The notes under the pieces were generated by a model, which worked only from the letters and a program-made list of their open reading frames with translations, was not told where the DNA came from and searched no databases. Below are positions 29,747-36,098 of a stretch of DNA of 36,098 nt, in pieces. Within the stretch, counting starts at the first letter, position 1, and each line of letters starts with the position of its first letter. The position numbers and the translations under genes were made by a program. This DNA comes from a virus. Location: positions 1-36,098 of the IMG/VR virus record IMGVR_UViG_3300034682_000193. One strand, given 5' to 3'.

Positions 29747-32680
29747 GTGGTGGATGCCAACAGCTATCACAGCGTGAAGCGCCTTACTGCGGCCGGCAAG
29801 CCTGGCGATCTCTCCGTTCTGGTGGATACGCCGTACGTTCCGATCGTACCCACGTCTACCGCTGAAACCCCGGTGAGCGACGTGCTTGCCGGTCTGGGCA
29901 TGATGAGTTTCGTTCCTTCCGGCGCGGCGGGAAGCCTGGCGCTCAACTTCGCGTCCAGCTTCCAGGCAGGCGTGCCGGTCACCCGCTACCTGGGCACAGG
30001 AATGGCCGTCGGCAGCGTGAAGGTAGTTGCCGGGAGCGTGGAGCTGTCCGACGATGGTTCCGGATCGTTGACCTCGGTGGCGGTCACGCCCTGGGGCGGA
30101 ACGGTCGACTATCAGGCGGGCGTGATATCCGTCACCCATGCTTCTGGTGCGAGCGCAACCTCCATCAGTGTCACGGCGACCCCGGCCGGCGCGATCCCCA
30201 TGCAGGGCTTTACCGATGAGATCGCGGTGACCCAGAACAACCAGGGCATGGTGTGGCTGATCCAAGCCACGCCATTGCCCGCACCTGGAACGGTGATCGT
30301 CGACTACCGGGCACTCGGTCGCTGGATACGCCTGACCGACAATGGTCGCGGGCAGCTTGTTGGCAAGCCGGGGCAGGGTAGTGGCACGGTCAATTATTCG
30401 ACTGGGTCCATCGTGCTCACTGCCGGTGCGTTGCCCGATCTGAAAAGCAGCATCATCGCGGCGTGGGGTACGCCTGTGATCGCTGAATCCCGCGTAGGGG
30501 ATGCGGCCATCCAGCCGCCCGCATTGCACTTCGTTCTCAGCGAGGGCTCGGCTGTTCCGGGTACCGTCAGCATGACCCTGCGGATCGGTGGTGCAGACGT
30601 TGCTGTCACCGACAATGGGTCGGGCGGCATGCTGATCGCTGGTCAGGTGCGCGGGTCGATCGCGTACTCGACGGGTGAGGTATCGCTGCGGCCTGGCACC
30701 CTGCCGGATGCGGACAGTCGCCTCGCAATCACCTACGATTGGGGGCAGCCGCTACATGCTGCTCCGCAGCCGGTACCGGACGCGTCAGGCATCGTCTCCT
30801 TCACCTTGCCGCAGGGGCCGGTGCGCGCCGGCTCCGTTCTTCTCGATTGGTTGGTCAGCGTTACCCGTGATCGGGACGACCTGACCTCTGCTCCTCAGCC
30901 GATGCGCGTTGTTGCCAAGGACGATGGGAACGGCAACATCGTGGCCGTGTCAGTGGGCGACACCGCATCCACGACTGTGCTCGGGTCCGTGAACTACAGC
31001 ACCGGCGCGGTGTCTGTGCAGGCCGGAAAGTTCATGGTGCGTCAGGTCTCCTATCCGCAGTACGAGAACAGGTCCGGGCGGCTCAGAGTTGTAGGGTACG
31101 GCCGACTGGACGTGCTTTCACAGTTCTCGGCAGGCACGATCATGTCGGCGGCGTGGCTGCTTGCAGGGGACAGTTCGCAGCAGGCGCAGGAATCGTTGCC
31201 GCTGCCCGCCATGCAGCTGCAGCTGACACCGACTATCAGCGATAGCGTTGTGCCCGGCAGCGTGCGCTTTGGCTTCCGTGGTAGGACCTACATCGACCGG
31301 AGCGGTGGGCTGTACCACAGCATCGACCCACAGACTGGTGCCGGTGTCTACGCCGGCACTGTGGACTACACGTCGGGTATCGTGAACCTCACTCAGTGGC
31401 AGCCCGGTGGCGGCAACACCGTACAGGTGCTTTCGCTGCTGACCCGGATCGCTGACCCGGGCGTGGCGTTCTCTTTCTTCCGCGCGCCAGGCTCACCACT
31501 TCGTCCGGGTATGTTCACGCTGCGTGCCAACCGACTGGACGGCGAGCTGCTGACGGCGACAGCTGACATCAACGGTGACATCACCAGCGCCCAGATCCGC
31601 GGCCACGTGGATTGGGAAAGCGGCGTTGCGAAGGTGAAGTTCGGTCAGCTGGTGCCGGTCGCCGGTAATGAAGGCCAGCCGTGGTTTGATCCCGGCCAAG
31701 TGGAAGGCGACCAAGTCTGGCGCCCGGCTCTCGTACTAGCCGGCTCAATCTACATGGGGGCGGTGGTTTACCGGTCCATTCCGCTCTCCGAGGTGGTCAT
31801 CGGCCTGTCCTCGGTCCGCTTGCCCAGTGATGGACGTGTGCCGGCATTCAAGCCCGGCCAAACGGTGCTGATTCATCACACCGCCAAGCACAGCGTCACG
31901 TCGCCGCAGGCGGGCCAGGTCGTGCCTTTCGGCCGCACGCGGATCGCCGGTGTCGAGGTCAGGGACTCCAAGGGGGCTCCGGTCGACAGCGCTTGGTATG
32001 TCGTGGAGCCCACGTTGGGTCGGCTCACCTTCAGCGACCCCCTGAATTTGTCCGCCTATACCCTGCCCATCGTGATCAGTGAGCGTGTCGAGGACCGCCG
32101 GCTGGTGGTCCAGCCTCAGATCACAGGGGAGATCGAAATCAACAGTGGGCTTACGCATGATTTCCCCGCCGGGGAGGCCATGATCAGCGCGGCCCTGCGT
32201 CTTGGCGAGGCCAACGGGTCGCTCGACCTGCAGGCACGCACGGTGAACCTGTTCGACCAGGCAGCCTGGACTGGTGTTTGGAGCGATCTGCTGATCGGCA
32301 GCGCCGCACCTGGCACGTTCAACGACACCGACTATCCGCTGGTTGTGACCAATGCGGATGCCATTACCGAACGGTGGGCGATTCGCTTCAACAGCTCCAC
32401 GACGTTCGAGGTGATGGGGGAGACGGTCGGCACCATCACGGCGGGGGCGGTGACCGCCGATTGCGCACCTGTCAATCCGCGCACGGGGCGCCCCTACTTC
32501 ACGATTCCGCGAGCAGGCTGGGGCTCCGGGTGGTCTACCAACAATGTGGTTCGCTTCAACACAGTCGGTGGCTTGGCGCCGATCTGGTTGGTGCGGACCA
32601 CGCTCCCAGGTACACCTGAAAGCGTCGTGGATTCGACTCGCTTCCAGGTCATTGGCAACGTCGCAGGAGTTCAAGCATGA
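29747..32680 (+). CDS. Large repeat-rich beta-structured tail protein (C-terminal part of split gene)
   Basis: 977 aa from a GTG with only a weak GAGA upstream. About six repeats of a beta unit lie in residues 85-635: D-N/D-G-x-G then G-T/S-V-x-Y-S-T-G-x-V-x-L-x-x-G. The G-T-V-x-Y cores start at 118, 213, 303, 413, 537 and 619, so units are roughly 80-120 residues. The following 340 residues also look beta-rich without clear repeats. It probably builds the tail tip or side fibres. Its frame is continuous with the 29075 ORF upstream of the TAA at 29693. Either a reinitiation start makes it, or it is a pseudogene half. Stop overlaps the next start (ATGA). Confidence 0.75.
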   Translation: MVDANSYHSVKRLTAAGKPGDLSVLVDTPYVPIVPTSTAETPVSDVLAGLGMMSFVPSGAAGSLALNFASSFQAGVPVTRYLGTGMAVGSVKVVAGSVELSDDGSGSLTSVAVTPWGGTVDYQAGVISVTHASGASATSISVTATPAGAIPMQGFTDEIAVTQNNQGMVWLIQATPLPAPGTVIVDYRALGRWIRLTDNGRGQLVGKPGQGSGTVNYSTGSIVLTAGALPDLKSSIIAAWGTPVIAESRVGDAAIQPPALHFVLSEGSAVPGTVSMTLRIGGADVAVTDNGSGGMLIAGQVRGSIAYSTGEVSLRPGTLPDADSRLAITYDWGQPLHAAPQPVPDASGIVSFTLPQGPVRAGSVLLDWLVSVTRDRDDLTSAPQPMRVVAKDDGNGNIVAVSVGDTASTTVLGSVNYSTGAVSVQAGKFMVRQVSYPQYENRSGRLRVVGYGRLDVLSQFSAGTIMSAAWLLAGDSSQQAQESLPLPAMQLQLTPTISDSVVPGSVRFGFRGRTYIDRSGGLYHSIDPQTGAGVYAGTVDYTSGIVNLTQWQPGGGNTVQVLSLLTRIADPGVAFSFFRAPGSPLRPGMFTLRANRLDGELLTATADINGDITSAQIRGHVDWESGVAKVKFGQLVPVAGNEGQPWFDPGQVEGDQVWRPALVLAGSIYMGAVVYRSIPLSEVVIGLSSVRLPSDGRVPAFKPGQTVLIHHTAKHSVTSPQAGQVVPFGRTRIAGVEVRDSKGAPVDSAWYVVEPTLGRLTFSDPLNLSAYTLPIVISERVEDRRLVVQPQITGEIEINSGLTHDFPAGEAMISAALRLGEANGSLDLQARTVNLFDQAAWTGVWSDLLIGSAAPGTFNDTDYPLVVTNADAITERWAIRFNSSTTFEVMGETVGTITAGAVTADCAPVNPRTGRPYFTIPRAGWGSGWSTNNVVRFNTVGGLAPIWLVRTTLPGTPESVVDSTRFQVIGNVAGVQA

Positions 32681-33672
32681 GTCTGGTTCCATCGGTTTAT
32701 CGAAGCACTGATCCGGGCGCGCCGCTTCTGTCTGGCGCGCCGGGGGCCCTGATCGCGCTACTGGACGCGCTGCTGGTGGATGGGTATGGCGTCGGAGCGG
32801 GCAGGGTGAATGGTCTAGGCTGGACCAAGGAATTTGGGGGAGTGAACGTTCGGGCATATCGCAACTCGCCCGTGTCCGGGACCGGCTATTTCCTGCGGGT
32901 CGACGACACTGCCGCACGGTCGGCACTGCTGCGCGGCTACTCCAGCATGAGCGATCTCAGTGCAGGATCGGATGCGACCCCGTCTGACTCGCTGAAGTCG
33001 ATTGGCTCCATGTGGGAGAAGTCAAACGTGGCCAGCGGTGCTGCACGACACTGGATCGCGGTAGGCAATGAGCGCTTTTTCTACTTGTTCATCGATACTT
33101 CCGGCGCATTCGGATCCCAAGGCACCCAGGGAACGCACGGGCACTACGCCGGCGATATGAACTCGATTCGTCCCGGCGATCGACACAGCTTTGTTATTTC
33201 CTACAAGGGAAGTGACACCGAGGGCAGCAACAACATCGGGTATGGATTCAAGGCCCGGCCTTGGAACATGAGCGCAACTGTGGATAGCGAAACCTGCGCG
33301 TTTGTCGGGCGCTCGCATTCGGGGGCTCCTGGCTCTGTGCGATTGTTCCTGTCTGCGCCAGCTGTTACTTCCAGTTTGACAGTGGGGGCGCAGGCGACCT
33401 TCCCCAACTATCCGTATGTCGGTAACGGCGGGCTGCTGTATGGAAGTATTGATCTGCTTGAGGGACCGTTCACGCCTCGCGGTTACCTCCCCGGCGTGTA
33501 TGCGCCGATACATCGGCGCCCCTTCCCCGAACAGACGATCGTTTCGGATGTTGATGGACTGCCGCTTGGCACGAGATTGCTCGCCAAGAATGTGACTGCT
33601 GACAGCACCGCTGGATTTGCCGATACCTGGACCGGCCAGATCCTTATCGACATCACCAATTCCTGGGGGTAG
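32677..33672 (+). CDS. Tail-tip structural protein, unknown
   Basis: 331 aa. The opening SVYRSTDPGAPLLSGAPGAL and IALLDALLVDGYG is a pattern known to me from tail genes of some phages that have a similar large beta protein upstream. Later parts are beta-rich and Gly/Ser-rich (WIAVGNERFFYLFIDTSGAF, LYGSIDLLEGPFTPRGYLPG). It may be part of the tip or receptor-binding complex. No enzymatic motif. Overlaps the previous stop (ATGA). Confidence 0.65.
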   Translation: MSLVPSVYRSTDPGAPLLSGAPGALIALLDALLVDGYGVGAGRVNGLGWTKEFGGVNVRAYRNSPVSGTGYFLRVDDTAARSALLRGYSSMSDLSAGSDATPSDSLKSIGSMWEKSNVASGAARHWIAVGNERFFYLFIDTSGAFGSQGTQGTHGHYAGDMNSIRPGDRHSFVISYKGSDTEGSNNIGYGFKARPWNMSATVDSETCAFVGRSHSGAPGSVRLFLSAPAVTSSLTVGAQATFPNYPYVGNGGLLYGSIDLLEGPFTPRGYLPGVYAPIHRRPFPEQTIVSDVDGLPLGTRLLAKNVTADSTAGFADTWTGQILIDITNSWG

Positions 33673-33674
33673 TC

Positions 33675-34061
33675 GTGGCGATCACAGCAGCCCGCTTTGG
33701 CTTCAGATGGTCTGTGGTGACCTGGACTCCGCAGCAAACCGCAGCGCGCTATGGGACCTACAGTTCGTCGGGACAGTACTGGGCCGGGCCAGGCTATCTG
33801 GCTGGTGAAGCTCCCAAGACCAACGATCCTTCCGAGCCGGATGGACGCTTCCGCATTCTGAATCAGCCTGCTCGAGGTCGCGTTATGGTGCTGGAGCGCG
33901 GTAGCGGTATCTGTGTTGCGTCAACAATGAGTAAGGAAGATGGCACCTGGAGAGTTGATCGGCTCAACCCTGCCACCCGGTTCACCGTGATCGGTTTCGA
34001 CGATCGCGGACTGCAGAACGCGGCCATTCAGGATTGGATTGCTCCAGCAGTGCGCGAGTAG
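33675..34061 (+). CDS. Small tail-tip protein, unknown
   Basis: 128 aa with a GTG start 2 bases after the previous stop. Aromatic beta-rich N-terminus (AARFGFRWSVVTWTPQQTAA, TYSSSGQYWAGPGYLAGE), then GRFRILNQPARGRVMVLERG and a C-terminal DRLNPATRFTVIGFDDRG. The middle resembles carboxypeptidase-regulatory or transthyretin-like beta folds found in tail proteins (weak impression only). Likely a minor tip component. Confidence 0.6.
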   Translation: MAITAARFGFRWSVVTWTPQQTAARYGTYSSSGQYWAGPGYLAGEAPKTNDPSEPDGRFRILNQPARGRVMVLERGSGICVASTMSKEDGTWRVDRLNPATRFTVIGFDDRGLQNAAIQDWIAPAVRE

Positions 34062-34064
34062 CTC

Positions 34065-35867
34065 ATGAATCAGTTGGGCAATAGGACTGTACTGAATCTC
34101 GGGCCGCCCGCTGCGGCGGGCGGTGCACTAGTCGGGCTGAATCTTGGCGTCGACTGGTGGACGGAGGAGCCGCCGGAACCGGAGCGCGCCTACCTTCGGG
34201 CGAGTTCCTCGCTCTCATGGTCGGTAGCTCGCCCGCACGCAGCCATGATTCTGGTTGGTTGGGGAGGCGCGGGTAGTGCGTCGATTGTGACCTCTTCCGG
34301 TTGGCGTGGCGCGCCGCGCCTGCAGGGGAGAGCCACAGCCATGGGGTGGGGTCTTACTCCACTGCTGAGCCGTGGGGGCGCCCTGCGGTGGCGGACTTCT
34401 CAGGGCGTTCTTCGGAGGTCAAATGCCCAGCCGTGGCGGTCCATGGACTTCGAGAGCGTGTCGCTGCTATCCCGATGGGACACGCCAGGCATCCTCGGCA
34501 GGGGCGGCGCTTTGCGCTGGTCCTCGCAGGGGCAGGTGAGCGCATCGACAGGGGCGCGCTGGCTTTCAAGCAATTCAGCGCGAAACCAATGGCAGGGCAG
34601 CTGGGGGTGCGGCGATCGTTTGCCCAGGTCGTGGCGGCTGCGCTGGGGGAGTGCAGCCAAGCTTCCATGGATCGTGCGGCCTCCAGTTCCACCCGATCCT
34701 GATCCCGAGCCCGGTTGGCCGGCCGGCAACATGGTCGGACTGAATTTGGGCTGCCCGGTGGTTGGTGGCTTCGGGGTTGTTCCACTCAATCTCGGCGTTG
34801 TCGCGTGCTACGCGGTGCGCCCGCAACGAAGGACGTATGTCGTGATCAATACCGTGTCATTCGTACGGCTGCCGGACCGTATGCCGATCGAAGTAACAAG
34901 AATCACCCTGGAATCGGGCCGGAGCGCGTGGGGCTGGTCGTTCGACTTTGAGCTTGCCGATCCGGCACAGCTTGATCTCCTGAAACCCACAGCGGCGGGC
35001 CCGCGCCAGTTCGAGGTTGTGCTCAACGGCCATGCCTGGACTGGGATCGTGGAGAGCTATCAGAAGCAGCGCGAGTTCGCGGATGGGGCGGTACGCCTCA
35101 GTGGTCGGTCGCGCACTGCGCTTCTCGCTGCGCCTTACGCGCCAGCTCGGGTGAAGGTCACCGGCGATGATCGGAGCGTTTCGCAGCTGGTGGCGGAGGA
35201 GCTCGCCGATACGGGGTTCACAAGCCAGTACGGCACTGTCGACTGGATCGTTCCTGCAGGTGCGTGGTTCTATGACGCGAACACCCCTCTCGATGCCATC
35301 AGTGGCCTGGCCGGGGCAAGCGGCGCAGTGGTGCAGTCCGACCCAGCGCAGCCGGTGTTGCGGGTCAGGGCTAGCTATCCAGTCAGCCCGTGGTATTGGC
35401 GGGAATCACCTCCTGACCATGTTGTGCAGGAGGACATCGTCCTTACTGAGAGCCTCCAGATGCGCAGCGCGCCGCTGTACGATGCGGTGGTGGTCACCGG
35501 TGAGCTGCCGGGGAAGGGTATCACCTGCAAAGTGCGCAAGGACGGCGAGGCAGGTCAGCTGTTCGCGCAACAGGTCAGCAGCCCGCTGATCAATGTTGCT
35601 GCTGCCGGCGCCGAGCGCGGTCGGAACATCCTCAGTGATCGCGGTGAGCAAGCCGCTGTAGACCTCACCATGCCGCTATTTCCCAAACCGCTTAGACCAG
35701 GTGAGGTCGGTCCTATCATGCCGTTGGACTTGGTGGAGGTCGTTGGCACTGCGGGGAGATGGCATGGGCAGTGCGAATCACTGCGCGTTGATGTTGTGAT
35801 CGATCAGCAGGCAGTGGTGATCGAGCAGACCGTAACCCTTGAAAGGCACTACAGCGATGCGGACTGA
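34065..35867 (+). CDS. Tail hub-like protein with Trp-rich N-terminal repeats
   Basis: 600 aa. The N-terminal part has repeated LNLG motifs (VLNLGPP, VGLNLGVDWW; later VGLNLGCPV and VPLNLGVVA). Two copies of a Trp-rich unit RGGALRW(R/S).SQG fall about 43 residues apart (near 103 and 146), and a further SWRLRWGSAAKLPW follows. After PDPDPEPGWPAGNM the C-terminal about 340 residues read like a baseplate/hub domain (MPIEVTRITLESGRSAWGWS, FELADPAQLDL, SGRSRTALLAAPYAP). Probably the hub that anchors tail-tip proteins (inference). Overlaps the last gene. Confidence 0.65.
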   Translation: MNQLGNRTVLNLGPPAAAGGALVGLNLGVDWWTEEPPEPERAYLRASSSLSWSVARPHAAMILVGWGGAGSASIVTSSGWRGAPRLQGRATAMGWGLTPLLSRGGALRWRTSQGVLRRSNAQPWRSMDFESVSLLSRWDTPGILGRGGALRWSSQGQVSASTGARWLSSNSARNQWQGSWGCGDRLPRSWRLRWGSAAKLPWIVRPPVPPDPDPEPGWPAGNMVGLNLGCPVVGGFGVVPLNLGVVACYAVRPQRRTYVVINTVSFVRLPDRMPIEVTRITLESGRSAWGWSFDFELADPAQLDLLKPTAAGPRQFEVVLNGHAWTGIVESYQKQREFADGAVRLSGRSRTALLAAPYAPARVKVTGDDRSVSQLVAEELADTGFTSQYGTVDWIVPAGAWFYDANTPLDAISGLAGASGAVVQSDPAQPVLRVRASYPVSPWYWRESPPDHVVQEDIVLTESLQMRSAPLYDAVVVTGELPGKGITCKVRKDGEAGQLFAQQVSSPLINVAAAGAERGRNILSDRGEQAAVDLTMPLFPKPLRPGEVGPIMPLDLVEVVGTAGRWHGQCESLRVDVVIDQQAVVIEQTVTLERHYSDAD

Positions 35868-36090
35868 CCTTTGGGATCAATTTGGCGAACTGGTCAGCAG
35901 CAACCCTCGATTGCTGGCGACGGTCACCACGCACAACAGTGATGGCACCAGCACGCTCACGACGTACGACGGCGTACAGATGCGGGCGTTCGGCCAGCTG
36001 CAGCAGGCCATCCCATACAACGTCTGGGTTCGCGGTGGTCGCTTGGTCGAGGCGGCTCCCAACCTTCCGGTGATCGAAGTCACCATCTAG
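35857..36090 (+). CDS. Small protein at the end of the tail operon
   Basis: 77 aa from the ATG at 35857 (AAAGG upstream); a TTG further up is unlikely. Sequence RTDLWDQFGELVSSNPRLLA, then VTTHNSDGTSTLTTYDG, an alternating beta pattern, and a C-terminal strand NLPVIEVTI. Similar small proteins follow hub genes in some phages. Function unknown. It overlaps the hub gene by 11 bases. The window ends 8 bases after its stop, so the rest of the prophage lies outside. Confidence 0.6.
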   Translation: MRTDLWDQFGELVSSNPRLLATVTTHNSDGTSTLTTYDGVQMRAFGQLQQAIPYNVWVRGGRLVEAAPNLPVIEVTI

Positions 36091-36098
36091 CAAGACAG

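Noticed and set aside
29072-30529. 485-residue minus-strand ORF across the split tail gene
   Set aside because: Shadow frame with Arg/His/Gly-rich product; the plus-strand frame has recognisable tail sequence on both sides of the TAA.
31745-32926. 393-residue minus-strand ORF
   Set aside because: Shadow of the repeat-rich tail gene and its neighbour.
1-36098. Diversity-generating retroelement, toxin-antitoxin pair or transposon
   Set aside because: No reverse transcriptase, transposase, or recognisable toxin pair was found.

Overview
The window is the left part, and most, of an integrated siphophage genome (a lambda/HK97-type temperate prophage) in a GC-rich gammaproteobacterium. A host-type tRNA-Lys(TTT) sits at the left edge with phage genes starting directly after it. 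High GC, the style of the small phage genes and the protein families suggest Xanthomonadaceae (Stenotrophomonas, Xanthomonas or Lysobacter). That host call is inference from general resemblance, not from a search. The right attachment site is not in the window.

Layout. (1) 49-190: tRNA-Lys, its terminator and the presumed attL. (2) 235-1185: a lower-GC DUF4238 cargo gene. (3) 1260-8345: a leftward early operon ending in excisionase-like and integrase genes. It contains about 16 mostly unknown small genes, nearly all joined by ATGA-type stop/start overlaps. One opposite-strand gene sits inside it, bounded by a 21-bp direct repeat. (4) 8474-9832: the immunity region, with a leftward promoter, a small membrane protein gene, a repressor and its partner, and the rightward promoter. 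Five copies of one operator type (CAAG-N4-CTTG) are placed on both promoters. (5) 9847-13849: Cro-like and CII-like regulators, two or three small genes, and a TOPRIM/SF3 primase-helicase. (6) 13850-14191: a noncoding, repeat-dense dyad element. (7) 14192-20838: terminase small and large subunits, a Mor-like activator, gpW, portal and a protease-capsid fusion. (8) 20861-22561: capsid cement protein, then a lysis cassette (structural-protein-P5-like lysin candidate, holin candidate, Rz with nested Rz1). (9) 22558-36090: head-tail connector, tail tube, gpZ, tape measure and tail-tip genes up to the window end.

How it works together. The repressor (with a Cro-type competitor) probably holds both PL and PR through the shared operators. 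Derepression gives the leftward operon (excisionase, integrase, host-takeover and possible clamp-binding proteins) and the rightward regulators and primase-helicase. The dyad element between primase and terminase is well placed to be an origin or a packaging site. Late genes follow as one rightward unit. Strong hairpins follow the cement-protein and tail-tube genes and probably adjust stoichiometry.

Points that stand out: the operator system, the GTGCGGG/CCCGCAC dyad element, the 21-bp-flanked moron cassette, an in-frame TAA that splits a roughly 1,200-codon tail gene, an internal start in the protease-capsid fusion, adjacent proteins with C-terminal sliding-clamp-like motifs, a zinc ribbon inserted in the primase TOPRIM domain, and an integrase that lacks two canonical catalytic residues.
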